A DNA stretch of 64,000 nucleotides from Hymenobacter piscis (GCF_018760735.1 NZ_JAHHZN010000001.1:186001-250000); one strand, 5' to 3'. Positions 34,418 to 43,259 are shown, counted from the first letter of the stretch. A program made the numbers and translations. The notes: generated by a model not told the origin, from the letters alone.

Positions 34418-35020
34418 ATGTTCTCGTTGCCCCGACGCCTTCCTGTCTTCCTGAGCCTGGTGCTCCTGGGCAGTTGCCAGCCGCGCTACGCGGATCTGCC
34501 CACGTTTTCGCCGGAGCACAGGCTGCCCCAGATGGTGGTGGAGATGCCGGCGGGCACCAACCACGACCAACGCTATAACCCGGCCACGAACTCCTTCGAG
34601 CCCCGGCGCATCGCGGGCCTGGAGGCCGTGGTGGAATTTCTGCCCGCCCCGGGCAACCTGGGGTTTGTGGCCGGGACCAGCGCCGGGGCGGCCGAAGCCG
34701 AGCCCGGCAGCCCCTTGCCGGTGCTGGTGCTGGCCGAGGCAGCCCCCGCCGGGACGGTGCAGGAAGTGGTGCCCGTGGCCCTGCTTACCCTCGACATCCG
34801 GGGCAGCCTGCAACCCGTGGTGGTGGCTGTGCCCGCCCGCCCGGCCCAGCGCATCCTGCCCCTGGCAACCGACTGGGCCACGCTCAACCGGCATTATCCC
34901 CGGGTCCGGGACTTTCTTACCCTCTGGTTTCGCCACCGCCGCCACCCCACCGAAACCCGCATTGTAAGCTGGAAGGATGAGAAAGCGGCAAACCAACTGA
35001 TTCGCCGCTGGATGAAGTAA
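34418..35020 (+). CDS. Lipoprotein resembling a family-I inorganic pyrophosphatase without active-site residues
   Basis: 200 residues from ATG at 34418, with a lipobox LLGSC. The order of elements follows soluble pyrophosphatase: VVEMPAGTNHDQRYN, then APGNLGFVAGT, PLPVLVLAEAAPAGT, a strand ending VVVAVPA, and a last helix with IVSWKDEKAANQLIRRW. The metal site D-x-D-P-x-D is replaced by P-G-S-P-L-P, the K-Y-E triad by R-Y-N, and the Tyr of N-Y-G by Leu. If the homology is right the protein cannot hydrolyse pyrophosphate in the usual way and is exported. The alignment is by eye, so the family call is moderate. Confidence 0.55.
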   Translation: MFSLPRRLPVFLSLVLLGSCQPRYADLPTFSPEHRLPQMVVEMPAGTNHDQRYNPATNSFEPRRIAGLEAVVEFLPAPGNLGFVAGTSAGAAEAEPGSPLPVLVLAEAAPAGTVQEVVPVALLTLDIRGSLQPVVVAVPARPAQRILPLATDWATLNRHYPRVRDFLTLWFRHRRHPTETRIVSWKDEKAANQLIRRWMK

Positions 35021-35047
35021 AGGGCATTGGCCCTACCCCACAACGCA

Positions 35048-35080
35048 AACGCCCCGCCGGTTTTAACCAGCGGGGCGTTT
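35048..35080. terminator. Terminator between convergent genes
   Basis: Stem AAACGCCCCGC/GCGGGGCGTTT with an 11-nt loop, then TTGTTTT. It serves the PPase-like gene and perhaps the opposite gene ending at 35113. Confidence 0.85.
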
Positions 35081-35112
35081 TGTTTTAGAGTAGGAGCGTT
35101 TCGGCGGGCCGA

Positions 35113-35823
35113 CTACTCAATTTTGTTCAGGCGCTCCTTCACGGCTTCCAGGGCCACGCGCATGTTCACAATATCGGCGCGGGCGGCTTCCTGCTCCTTC
35201 AGGTTGAGGTCGACCTGGTTGTTGAACTGCTGCAGTTCGGCGGCGTTCTGGGCCAGCTGCTGCTGAATCTCGATTTTCTTCTGCTTGTTCTTCTCGATAT
35301 CCTTTCTAATGGCATCAGCCTTGGCAATAACGGCCATGTGCTGATCCTGGGACTGTACGAGTGACTTTTCCGCCGTCGCCACCTGAATGGCCAAGTCTTC
35401 GCGGTAGAGCTTGCGGGCGAAATCCTTGAGGTAACCCTCGGCAGCATTCCACTGCACGGGCGTAGCCTCCTTGCTCAAGTAGGCGTTGCCCAGGTCAATC
35501 GACCACCACACGGTTGTGCCGGTTGGCACGGCATCCACCTTGCTGATCACGCGGACCGGAGTTTTGGCGATGGACTCGATTACCACGTTATCCATCGTGT
35601 AAACGCCCTTGTCAACCTTTACTTTGCTGCCGAACTGTTCGTCAAGCTGCTTTTTCCAGGATTCCTCTACGCGCTTGCTGTCCAGCTGCATGGAAACCCG
35701 CTGACCTTTGCGCGGAATGCCCTTGATGGCCATGTCCGTTTCGTCAACGGGCGACTTTTGCGCGAGGCTAGTCACCGAGGTTGCCACCACCAGCAGCAAA
35801 GAAAAAAGTAGGCCTCGTTTCAT
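35113..35823 (-). CDS. Periplasmic hypothetical protein with C-terminal coiled coil
   Basis: 236 residues with signal peptide MKRGLLFSLLLVVATSVTSL cleaved near AQ. Residues 30-130 look like a small beta domain (GQRVSMQLDSKRVEESW, TVWWSIDLGNAYLS). Residues 140-230 are a Lys/Glu/Gln coiled coil (DIEKNKQKKIEIQQQLAQ). Similar hypothetical proteins occur in Bacteroidota; I cannot assign a role. It has its own -7 box upstream. Confidence 0.75.
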   Translation of the reverse strand: MKRGLLFSLLLVVATSVTSLAQKSPVDETDMAIKGIPRKGQRVSMQLDSKRVEESWKKQLDEQFGSKVKVDKGVYTMDNVVIESIAKTPVRVISKVDAVPTGTTVWWSIDLGNAYLSKEATPVQWNAAEGYLKDFARKLYREDLAIQVATAEKSLVQSQDQHMAVIAKADAIRKDIEKNKQKKIEIQQQLAQNAAELQQFNNQVDLNLKEQEAARADIVNMRVALEAVKERLNKIE

Positions 35824-35896
35824 AGGGTGATGAAATAGGGGTGAGAAAAGGGTATGTGCAGGAGTAAACTGTTAAGTAGGAGACTTTCCAACTCAT

Positions 35897-35904
35897 CAAA
35901 TTTA
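35897..35904 (-). promoter_or_regulatory. -7 box of the coiled-coil protein gene
   Basis: TAAATTTG on the minus strand, exact consensus, 74 bp before the ATG. No clear -33 element. Confidence 0.5.
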
Positions 35905-36064
35905 ACCAGAGTCGCTATATGTTGCTAGGTCCCAGATTGTTTTTTTTAAAGAATCCTGCCTTTTACCAGAATATCAATATTTATACTGGCATATATACCA
36001 GACTAACCGCTTTACCCGGCGGCGTAGCGAACAAATCCGCATCCCCGGCGGTTGGCTGCTGATT

Positions 36065-36472
36065 ATGACTGTAACCATCTGCCGCAAAGAGCACTTCAAC
36101 GCTGCCCACCGCCTCCACAACCCGGCCTGGAGTGAGGAGCGCAACCAGGCCACGTTTGGCAAGTGCAATAACCCTCATTACCACGGCCATAACTACGAGC
36201 TCATCGTGCGCCTGACCGGCTCCATTGACCCCGAAACGGGTTACGTGTACGACATGAAGCGGCTCAGCGACCTGATAAAGCGGGAGATTCTGGATACCTT
36301 TGACCACCGGAATCTGAACCTGGATACGGCCGACTTCCGAGACCTCAACCCCACGGCCGAGAACATTGCCGTAGTCATCTGGCACCGGCTCCGGCCTCAC
36401 CTGGAGGATGGGCTGGCTTTATCGGTCACGCTGTACGAGACCGAACGCAATTTTGTAGAATACCATGGATAA
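36065..36472 (+). CDS. 6-pyruvoyl-tetrahydropterin synthase (eukaryote-like PTPS)
   Basis: 135 residues. Zinc ligands are His in FNAAHRLHN and the two in YHGHNYEL; the catalytic Cys is in FGKCNNPHYHGH. The string KCNNP-x-x-HGHNY, IDPETGYVYDM, DHRNLNLD and YETERNFVEYHG follow animal PTPS more closely than QueD, whose spacing between Cys and HGH is shorter. PTPS turns dihydroneopterin triphosphate into 6-pyruvoyl-tetrahydropterin, a step toward tetrahydrobiopterin-type cofactors. It overlaps folE by 8 bp, so substrate maker and user are co-translated. A queuosine role (QueD) remains possible. Confidence 0.85.
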   Translation: MTVTICRKEHFNAAHRLHNPAWSEERNQATFGKCNNPHYHGHNYELIVRLTGSIDPETGYVYDMKRLSDLIKREILDTFDHRNLNLDTADFRDLNPTAENIAVVIWHRLRPHLEDGLALSVTLYETERNFVEYHG

Positions 36473-37151
36473 CCCTGTGCCTGCGGCAACGGCCGCAGCC
36501 GGCCCCAACGGCCCCGCAGCCGTTGATGCCCACCTGCCCGCCGACCTGCGCACGCCCCTGCGCCCCGATGCCTTCGCCCTGGGTGACGAGGCAAAAATAG
36601 AGGCCATTGCCGGCCATTTCCGCGAAATCATGCAGGTGCTGGGCCTCGACCTGACCGATGACAGCCTGAGCGGCACGCCCCGCCGGGTGGCCAAGATGTA
36701 CGTGCAGGAGTGGTTCCGGGGCCTCAACCCCGAGCACCGGCCCGAGGTGCGCCTGTTCGAGAACCGCTACCAGTACCAGCAGATGCTGGTGGAGCGCGAC
36801 ATCACGCTCTTCTCCTGCTGTGAGCACCACTTCGTGCCCATTATCGGCAAGGCCCACGTGGCGTATTTGCCCGGCGAGCACGTGGTGGGCCTGAGCAAGC
36901 TCAACCGGGTGGTGCAGTATTTTGCCCGCCGCCCCCAGGTGCAGGAGCGCCTCACCCGCCAGATTGCCGAGGAGCTCAAAAACACCCTGCACACCGACAA
37001 CGTAGCCGTGCTCATCGAGGCTGACCACCTGTGCGTGATGAGCCGGGGCGTGAACGACACGAGCAGCGGCACGCTCACGGCCGAATACGGCGGCGTTTTC
37101 GGCCAGGACCAGGCCCTGCGCCAGGAGTTCCTGCGCCTGATCGGGAAATGA
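36465..37151 (+). CDS. folE: GTP cyclohydrolase I
   Basis: 228 residues. The zinc and active-site motifs are LFSCCEHHFVPIIGKAHVAY with its Cys and His residues, and HLCVMSRGVND with the third ligand Cys. The N-terminal 40 residues are a Pro/Ala-rich extension. It makes dihydroneopterin triphosphate from GTP, feeding both folate (folB at 7.2 kb) and the PTPS encoded just upstream. Its TGA stop is directly followed by a heptamer array. Confidence 0.96.
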   Translation: MDNPVPAATAAAGPNGPAAVDAHLPADLRTPLRPDAFALGDEAKIEAIAGHFREIMQVLGLDLTDDSLSGTPRRVAKMYVQEWFRGLNPEHRPEVRLFENRYQYQQMLVERDITLFSCCEHHFVPIIGKAHVAYLPGEHVVGLSKLNRVVQYFARRPQVQERLTRQIAEELKNTLHTDNVAVLIEADHLCVMSRGVNDTSSGTLTAEYGGVFGQDQALRQEFLRLIGK

Positions 37152-37273
37152 GTTGCCAGTTGCCAGTTGCCAGTTGCCAGTGGTGGCAGGCAACTCTGTG
37201 TTAGCTTGCAGGCCTGCTCCTGTCTGACAACAAACGACTTCTTCCTGACAACTGACAACCCGACACTGGCAAC
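37152..37273. repeat. Inverted pair of heptamer arrays, unit GTTGCCA
   Basis: Left arm 37152-37179 has four perfect GTTGCCA units beginning at the base after the folE stop. Right arm 37246-37273 has inverted TGACAAC twice, CCGACAC, TGGCAAC, ending 9 bp before the next ATG. Unit family shared with 61544 and 63505. Confidence 0.92.
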
Positions 37274-37282
37274 TGAAAAACT

Positions 37283-38197
37283 ATGTCCCGTAAAGTTCTC
37301 ATTACCGGCGGCACCGGCATGATTGGCACCCGGCTGGCCGAAATGCTCATCGATGGTGGCTACGAAGTGGCCCTGCTCAGCCGCACGCCCGGTAATAACC
37401 GCTACCCCAGCTTCCGCTGGGAACCCCTGGCCGGCACCATTGATGAGGCCGCCGTGCCCTACGCCGACTACATCATCAACCTGGCCGGCAGCAGCGTTTC
37501 GGATGGCAAGTGGACCCAGGAGCGCAAGCGCGAAATCCTGTCGAGCCGGCTGGCGGGCACCCAGCTGCTGGCCCAGCAGCTGCGCCAGGTTGCGCACCAC
37601 GTGCGGGCCTTCGTGTCGGCTTCGGCTATCGGCATCTACGGCGACCGGGACGACCAGCTGCTGACCGAGGAGACGGCGCCGGCGCCGGATGATTTTCTGG
37701 CTACCGTGTGCCGGCAGTGGGAAAACGCGGCCGAATACGTGCGCGAAGACGGTATCCGGACGGCCATCATGCGCATCGGCATCGTGCTCAGCCCCGAGGG
37801 CGGCGCGCTGGTGCCCCTGGCCCGTACCGTGAAAATGATGGCTGGCGCGCCCCTGGGCTCGGGCAGGCAGTATATGTCCTGGATTCACCTCGACGATTTG
37901 TGCCGCCTGTTCATCCAGGCCCTGGAAGACGCCCGCTACGACGGCCTCTACAACGCCGTGGCGCCCCACCCGGTCACGAATAAGGAGTTTACCGAAACCC
38001 TGGCCGAGGTGCTGCACCGCCCGCTGGTATTGCCCAAAGTGCCGGAGTTCGGCCTGAAGCTGATGATGGGCGAGATGAGTGAAATCGTGCTGGCCTCCCA
38101 GCGCGTGAGTGCCGAAAAAGTACTCAGCCAGGGCTTCCGCTTCGAGTACTCCACCCTGAAGCCCGCCCTCGAATCGTTCTACGGCGAGGACAAGTAG
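37283..38197 (+). CDS. TIGR01777-family NAD(P)-dependent oxidoreductase
   Basis: 304 residues. Rossmann start KVLITGGTGMIGTRL, INLAGSSVSDGKW, the ASAIGIYGDRDD segment with Tyr, and the C-terminal DUF1731-like end (VLPKVPEFGLKLMMGEM) define the YfcH/TIGR01777 family. It is an epimerase-like protein whose substrate is not known. The next gene starts 12 bp on. Confidence 0.92.
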   Translation: MSRKVLITGGTGMIGTRLAEMLIDGGYEVALLSRTPGNNRYPSFRWEPLAGTIDEAAVPYADYIINLAGSSVSDGKWTQERKREILSSRLAGTQLLAQQLRQVAHHVRAFVSASAIGIYGDRDDQLLTEETAPAPDDFLATVCRQWENAAEYVREDGIRTAIMRIGIVLSPEGGALVPLARTVKMMAGAPLGSGRQYMSWIHLDDLCRLFIQALEDARYDGLYNAVAPHPVTNKEFTETLAEVLHRPLVLPKVPEFGLKLMMGEMSEIVLASQRVSAEKVLSQGFRFEYSTLKPALESFYGEDK

Positions 38198-38209
38198 CGC
38201 CCCGGCCTG

Positions 38210-39433
38210 ATGCGACGGGTACTCCAGGCGTTTCTGGTGCTGGTGCTGCTGGTGCTCGGTTACCTGAATGTGCGCCTGTTTTACCGGCCGGACTTTACGC
38301 CGGCGGCCGGCTCCCCCCTCAACCAGGACGTGGTGGCCCAGCTGCGGTTTTTGCGCGGGCCGCTGCACCACGGGGCGGGCGCGCAGATGCAGCAGCTCTA
38401 TCCCGAGGGCTTCGTGTATTTACACGCGCTCTACGCCCTGGCTTGGGCCGAGCTCCTGCCCCACCTGCCACCCACCGCCGCCCTCTATCAGGAAGGCCTG
38501 GCCGAAACCCGCTGGGCGCTGCGCGAAATTCAGTCCCCGGCCGGCCGGGCTCAGTTTGAGGATACCGACCTGCCGCTGCCCCGCGGCGCCTTTTACCAGG
38601 GCTGGTCGGCGTACGTGCTGGGACGCTACCTGGCCGCCCAGCCCGCCGCCCGCCGTGATACCGCCGACGTGGGCCGTTTTCACCGCCAGTGCGCCCTGCT
38701 GGCCCGCACCCTGGCCGCCAGTTCCTCCCCCTACCTGGAGTCTTACCCCGGTTCGGCCTGGCCCGCCGACGGCGTGCTGGGCGTGGCCGCCTTGGCCTGG
38801 CACGACCGGCTTTACCCCACCCGTTACCGCGGGCTGCGGCGGCAATGGGTTCAACGCGCGAAATCCCACCTCGATGACCGGGGGCTGCTGCCGCACCGGG
38901 CCACGGCCGGTACCGGCCGGAGCGCCGAAGCCGCCCGGGGCTCGTCGCAGAGCCAGCTGCTCAACTTCCTCATCGAAATTGATTCCACCTTTGCCCATGA
39001 GCAGTTCCGGATTTACCGCCGCTACTTCCTGACCTACCGTCTGGGTTTACCCGGGCTGCGCGAAGCGGCCCTGGGCGCGCCCTCAACTACCGACGTGGAC
39101 TCGGGCCCGGTCATCTGGGGCGTGGGCGGCGCGGCTTCCCTGGTGGGCCGCCGCACCATGCAGCGCTACGCTGATACCACCACGGCCGTGGGCCTGCGCA
39201 ACAGCATCGAAACATTCGGGGCCGCCCTCACCACGTCGGCCGGCAAACGCTACCTGGGAGGGCAGCTACCCATTGCCGACGCCTTTATTGCCTGGGCCAA
39301 CTCGGTGGAAGCGGCCCGCGAAATCCGGGGCGCGACCGGCTGGCGCACTTGGTTTCAGCTGCTTTCCGCGCTGGCCGCGGCCGGGCTACTGGCCGCCATA
39401 ATGGGGCTGCAACGCGGGCGCCACCATCCCTGA
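38210..39433 (+). CDS. Membrane-anchored hypothetical protein, probable helical toroid
   Basis: 407 residues with an N-terminal membrane helix (LQAFLVLVLLVLGYLNV) and another at the C-terminus (LLSALAAAGLLAAIMGL). Between them are regularly spaced helices with aromatic pairs (FVYLHALYALAWAELL, GAFYQGWSAYVLGRYL, YPGSAWPADGVLGVAALAWHD). This resembles alpha/alpha-toroid enzymes, with a faint likeness to the linalool dehydratase/isomerase fold, but I cannot identify catalytic residues. It follows the TIGR01777 gene closely and ends at a strong terminator. Confidence 0.7.
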   Translation: MRRVLQAFLVLVLLVLGYLNVRLFYRPDFTPAAGSPLNQDVVAQLRFLRGPLHHGAGAQMQQLYPEGFVYLHALYALAWAELLPHLPPTAALYQEGLAETRWALREIQSPAGRAQFEDTDLPLPRGAFYQGWSAYVLGRYLAAQPAARRDTADVGRFHRQCALLARTLAASSSPYLESYPGSAWPADGVLGVAALAWHDRLYPTRYRGLRRQWVQRAKSHLDDRGLLPHRATAGTGRSAEAARGSSQSQLLNFLIEIDSTFAHEQFRIYRRYFLTYRLGLPGLREAALGAPSTTDVDSGPVIWGVGGAASLVGRRTMQRYADTTTAVGLRNSIETFGAALTTSAGKRYLGGQLPIADAFIAWANSVEAAREIRGATGWRTWFQLLSALAAAGLLAAIMGLQRGRHHP

Positions 39434-39452
39434 GCAGGCTCATAAAGTGAGC

Positions 39453-39495
39453 GAGCCCGTACCGCGCCAGGTCATTGCGCGGTACGGGCTCTTTT
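39453..39495. terminator. Bidirectional terminator
   Basis: Perfect 15-bp stem GAGCCCGTACCGCGC with a 9-nt loop and TTTT tail. It lies between the convergent 38210 gene and PBP1A. Confidence 0.9.
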
Positions 39496-39519
39496 GATTC
39501 ACATACCCAAGAAGGCCGC

Positions 39520-41904
39520 TTACAGCTTCAGGCTGTCGGGAATGGCCAAGCCCTCGTTCATTCTTTCCAACAGGTCGTCCACCACGATGCTGTCCACGGG
39601 CTCGGGACGGCGGCGGGGTTCGGCCGTTACGCAGTTGTACTTCTTGTTGATTTTAACCGTGGGCTGCGGAAACGGGCCCATCTTGATATCCAGTTCGGGG
39701 TCCTGGTAGAGTTTTTCCATGTAGGCCCCGAAAATGGGCAACGCCGTGCGGCTGCCTTCGCCCTGAGGCGAGCGGAAAAAGTGGATACTGCGGTCCTCGC
39801 CGCCCACCCACACGCCGGTAACCAGATCCTTGGTGATACCCATGTACCAGCCGTCGGAGTAGTTGCTGGTGGTGCCGGTTTTGCCGCCAATCTGGTTGTT
39901 TTTCTTCCAGAGCTCATACTCCCAGAGCGCCTGCGACGTGCCGCCGGGCTCCTCCATGCCGCCGCGCAGCATGTAGGTCATCAGCCAGGCAGTTTCGGCC
40001 GGAATCACGCGCTTCTGCTGGGGGTCGAATTGGGCCAGCACGTTGCCGTTGGCGTCTTCGATGCGGGTGATAATCATGGGCTCGGGCCGGAAACCCTGGT
40101 TGACGAAGGTGCTGTAGGCATTCACCATCTCGTACACGCTCACATCCCCGCCCGAACCCAGGCCGATGCTGGGTACCGGCAGCAGCTTGCTGCGGATGCC
40201 GACTTTGTGGGCGTACTTGGCCACGTTGTCCCAGCCCACTTTCTCGGTGAGCTGGGCCGTCACGGAGTTTACCGAGCGGGCCATGGCGTAGCGCAGGGTC
40301 ATGTTCATGCCGGTGTACTCGCGGGTTACGTTATCGGGCTTCCACTCCATGGGCTGGCCGTTCTCCACGTAGTTGATGGTCACGCGCTCGTCCCGGATCC
40401 GGTCGCAGGGGGCGTAGCCGTTGTCGAGGGCCGTCAGGTACACGAAGGGCTTGAAGGTGGAGCCGGCCTGGCGCTTGCCCTGGCGCACGTGGTCGTACTG
40501 GAAAAAGCGGTGGTTGAGGCCGCCCACCCAGGCCTTGATCTGGCCCGTGAAGGGGTCCATGGTCATCATGCCCACGTGCAGGAAGTGCTTGTAGTAGGCC
40601 AGCGAATCGAGGGGGGAGAGCATGAGCGTCGTGTCGCCGTCGCCCTTCCAGGTAAACACCTTCATGGGCCGCTTGCGGTGCAGGGCCGAATCGAGCAGAT
40701 CGGGGCGGCCCTGGTACTGGGCAGCCAGGCGCTTGTACTGCTGGGTGCGCTTCATCTGGGTTTCGATGAAGTCGGGAATCACCTTGCCGTCCTCGTCCAC
40801 CCAGGGGTCGGAGCCGCGGTTACGCCAGAAGTTGTCGAAGGACCGTTGCAGGGTCTTCATCTTCTTCTGCACCGTTTCTTCGGCGTAGCCCTGCATGCGG
40901 GAGTCGATGGTGGTGTACACGCGCAGACCGTCGCGGTAGAGGTCGTAGCCGTTTTTGCGGCACCACTCGTTGGCTTTCTGACTCACGGCGCTCCGGAAGT
41001 AGGTTTCGGGGCCGTCCACGTGCTTTTCTACCTGATACTGCAACGCAATGGGGGTGGCCTGCTGAGCCTGTACCTGGGCGGCCGTGAGTACGCCGGCCTG
41101 GCCCATGCGCGTGAGCACCAGGTCGCGGCGGCGCTTGGCGGCTTCGGGGTGAAAGCGGGGGTTGAAAGCCGTGGGGTTGTTGAGCATGCCCACCAGCATG
41201 GCGGCCTGCTCGATGGTGAGCGAATCGGGGGCGGTGCTGTAGAACGTTTTGGCGGCCACCTTCACCCCGTAGGCCTGGGAGCCGTACTCCACGGTGTTGA
41301 AGTAGAGGGCCAGAATCTCGTTTTTGGTGTAGCGGCGCTCCAGCTCCACGGCTGTGAGCCACTCCTTGGTTTTGCTGATAATGGTGCCCACCAGCGGCAC
41401 GTGGCCCAGCAGGCCGGTATTTTCCTTACGACGGGTTTTGTAGAGGTTTTTGGCCAGCTGCTGGGTGATGGTGGAGCCCCCGCCCCCGCTGCCGCCGGTG
41501 GCTACCCCAGCCACGGCCCGGGCAATGGCAATGGGGTCGATGCCGGCGTGGTCCTCGAAACGCACGTCTTCGGTGGCCACCAGCGCCTTAATGAGCCAGG
41601 GCGACATCTTGCTGAGCGGCACCGGACTGCGGTTTTCGCGGAAGTAGCGGCCCAGCAGCACCCCATCGGCGGTGAATACCTGGGAGGGTTGCTCCACGCG
41701 CGGGTTCTCCAGCTCCTCCAGGCTCGGCGACTTGCCGAACAGGAACATGAAGTTCATGCTCACCAGAATCGGGTACAGCAGAAACAGGCCCGCCCCCAGC
41801 GTAAAACCGGCCCACAACAGCCGGGAAAGTCGGTTGGGCCAGCGCCGGACCGGCTGAACTGGGGAAGAAGAATTCGGAGTATTCGACGGCTTGGAAGCGG
41901 ACAT
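39520..41904 (-). CDS. Penicillin-binding protein 1A (bifunctional)
   Basis: 794 residues from ATG at 41904; a TTG upstream is less likely. One membrane helix (LLWAGFTLGAGLFLLYPIL) precedes the GT51 glycosyltransferase (ATEDVRFEDHAGID, STITQQLAKN). The transpeptidase has GSTFKPFVY with the catalytic Ser, SVNSVTAQ and GGKTGTTSN. It polymerises and cross-links peptidoglycan. Monocistronic, own promoter, terminator shared with the convergent gene. Confidence 0.94.
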   Translation of the reverse strand: MSASKPSNTPNSSSPVQPVRRWPNRLSRLLWAGFTLGAGLFLLYPILVSMNFMFLFGKSPSLEELENPRVEQPSQVFTADGVLLGRYFRENRSPVPLSKMSPWLIKALVATEDVRFEDHAGIDPIAIARAVAGVATGGSGGGGSTITQQLAKNLYKTRRKENTGLLGHVPLVGTIISKTKEWLTAVELERRYTKNEILALYFNTVEYGSQAYGVKVAAKTFYSTAPDSLTIEQAAMLVGMLNNPTAFNPRFHPEAAKRRRDLVLTRMGQAGVLTAAQVQAQQATPIALQYQVEKHVDGPETYFRSAVSQKANEWCRKNGYDLYRDGLRVYTTIDSRMQGYAEETVQKKMKTLQRSFDNFWRNRGSDPWVDEDGKVIPDFIETQMKRTQQYKRLAAQYQGRPDLLDSALHRKRPMKVFTWKGDGDTTLMLSPLDSLAYYKHFLHVGMMTMDPFTGQIKAWVGGLNHRFFQYDHVRQGKRQAGSTFKPFVYLTALDNGYAPCDRIRDERVTINYVENGQPMEWKPDNVTREYTGMNMTLRYAMARSVNSVTAQLTEKVGWDNVAKYAHKVGIRSKLLPVPSIGLGSGGDVSVYEMVNAYSTFVNQGFRPEPMIITRIEDANGNVLAQFDPQQKRVIPAETAWLMTYMLRGGMEEPGGTSQALWEYELWKKNNQIGGKTGTTSNYSDGWYMGITKDLVTGVWVGGEDRSIHFFRSPQGEGSRTALPIFGAYMEKLYQDPELDIKMGPFPQPTVKINKKYNCVTAEPRRRPEPVDSIVVDDLLERMNEGLAIPDSLKL

Positions 41905-41953
41905 GCGGGGCGCAGTGAGGCGGGCGCGGCCGGGCAACCCGGCAACGGAGCCG

Positions 41954-41961
41954 CAAATATA
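41954..41961 (-). promoter_or_regulatory. -7 box of the PBP1A gene
   Basis: TATATTTG on the minus strand, exact consensus, 50 bp before the ATG. Confidence 0.55.
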
Positions 41962-42095
41962 CCAGTTGCGCGCGGGCTGGTACTTACGGTCATGCTAACA
42001 GGGGGCCGGAGCCGGGCCGGCTGGCCGCCAGGTGGGCCGTATCGTGATACCCTATTAGCCGACCGCCGAGGCGGGCACGGCACCGGATGTTGGCG

Positions 42096-42461
42096 CTAGT
42101 TCAGCAGCCCAAGCAACAATCCGAGTGCGAGCAGCCCCGTCGACATGGCGGCTACTGCATACGCTCCGCAGGCGGCCAGCTGCCAGAGCGCCCGCCAGCA
42201 CCGCTGCCGGAGGTGGGGCCGCACCCGTTGAGCCGTGTGCGCCCCCAGCCACGGCAGCCCGAAGCCACAGGCCAGCAGCAAACCAGCAAACCAGCTTTCG
42301 GCCAGCGGATGATGCGGCCACAGTTCCTCCAGAAAAATCAGATTCAGCCAGCTCAATAGGGCGATTCCCAGCACCAGCCACCCCAGCCGGGGCACCGCCG
42401 GCCTCACCACGGCCCACAGGAAACAACCCAGCGGCTCCGCCCACGTTCCGGCCGGCCTCAT
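42096..42461 (-). CDS. Small membrane protein
   Basis: 121 residues from ATG at 42461, which overlaps the upstream stop (ATGA), so the pair is coupled. Three or four hydrophobic helices (LGWLVLGIALLSWLNLIFL, SWFAGLLLACGFGLPWLG, AMSTGLLALGLLLGLL). No family recognised. Third downstream gene of a run of small membrane proteins between 42.1 and 43.5 kb. Confidence 0.65.
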   Translation of the reverse strand: MRPAGTWAEPLGCFLWAVVRPAVPRLGWLVLGIALLSWLNLIFLEELWPHHPLAESWFAGLLLACGFGLPWLGAHTAQRVRPHLRQRCWRALWQLAACGAYAVAAMSTGLLALGLLLGLLN

Positions 42462-42847
42462 AACCAAAGCGGGTCCGGGACCAGCCCGCCGCTGCCGATG
42501 AGCAGCAGCAGAACCAAACTAGCCAGGTGAAACACGAGGCAGAGCCAGAACACAAAATCCGCGAGGTAGCGGGACCGGTCCAGCAGCGAGGCCGGGGCGG
42601 CGGGCAGGGCCAGGGGCAGCGTGGCGCGGTAGAGCACCACCAGGTTGGCCACGGTCAGCAGCAGGGCCAGGAGCCAGGGCTGCTGCCAGCACTGCACCAG
42701 CTCCCCGAGGGCAGCCGCGTCCCGGGAGCCGAGGCGGTACCAGCCGGGCACCTGCCACCACGTCCAGAGCAGGGCGCAGACGGCCAGCAGCACCGCCAAG
42801 CCGCGGCCGGGGGAGATAGTGGGGGCAGAAGCAGTTTGGTTGAGCAT
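42458..42847 (-). CDS. Small membrane protein
   Basis: 129 residues, with about three helices (GLAVLLAVCALLWTWWQV, WLLALLLTVANLVVLYRA, FVFWLCLVFHLASLVLLLL). No recognised domain. The Trp-rich loops and gene order suggest it is a distant paralogue of its neighbours; coupled to the next gene by a 4-bp overlap. Confidence 0.65.
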   Translation of the reverse strand: MLNQTASAPTISPGRGLAVLLAVCALLWTWWQVPGWYRLGSRDAAALGELVQCWQQPWLLALLLTVANLVVLYRATLPLALPAAPASLLDRSRYLADFVFWLCLVFHLASLVLLLLIGSGGLVPDPLWL

Positions 42848-42868
42848 GATGGACTTGGAAAAGCAGGA

Positions 42869-43204
42869 TCAAGTCAGAGCTAGCGCCAGCAGCAGGAGCA
42901 GGCTACCGGGCGGAGTCAGGAGGTGGAACAGCAGGCAAGGCACCAATACCAGCACCCGCCTTATATCCTGACCGATATTTGGATGGATTCCACGCCATAG
43001 CGGGCGCGTAGCCTCTAGGAATAACAGCACATTCAGCCCGGCGACCAGCAGTAGCAAGCCTGTTCCATAAGTAGATTGGGTTAGTAGGTCCTTAGGCAGC
43101 ATTAGGTATAAGCTCAGCAGCAGGATTGCTCCCGCGACAACTAGTAAACAGTGGGTAGTCGATCGGAAGTCGGACATTGAACCGGAAAGATTAAACTGAC
43201 TCAT
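42869..43204 (-). CDS. Small membrane protein
   Basis: 111 residues from ATG at 43204 (an ATG at 43177 is also possible). Helices LLVVAGAILLLSLYLML, GTGLLLLVAGLNVLLFL and VLVPCLLFHLLTPPGSLLLLLALAL. Its codons are somewhat less GC-rich than its neighbours in the first half. The pattern of last helix with a FHLL...P-P-G loop matches the 129-residue neighbour (FHLASLVLLLLIG), supporting common origin. Confidence 0.65.
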   Translation of the reverse strand: MSQFNLSGSMSDFRSTTHCLLVVAGAILLLSLYLMLPKDLLTQSTYGTGLLLLVAGLNVLLFLEATRPLWRGIHPNIGQDIRRVLVLVPCLLFHLLTPPGSLLLLLALALT

Positions 43205-43259
43205 TATCACCTGGACATACTAATCGAAGAACCTAATATCCACCTTGGGCAGAAGAAAG

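Noticed and set aside
39475..42099. Very long open frame (874 codons) on the plus strand opposite PBP1A
   Set aside because: High GC produces long antisense frames; the translation is His/Val/Gly/Ala-rich without family motifs, while the opposite strand encodes a complete PBP1A.
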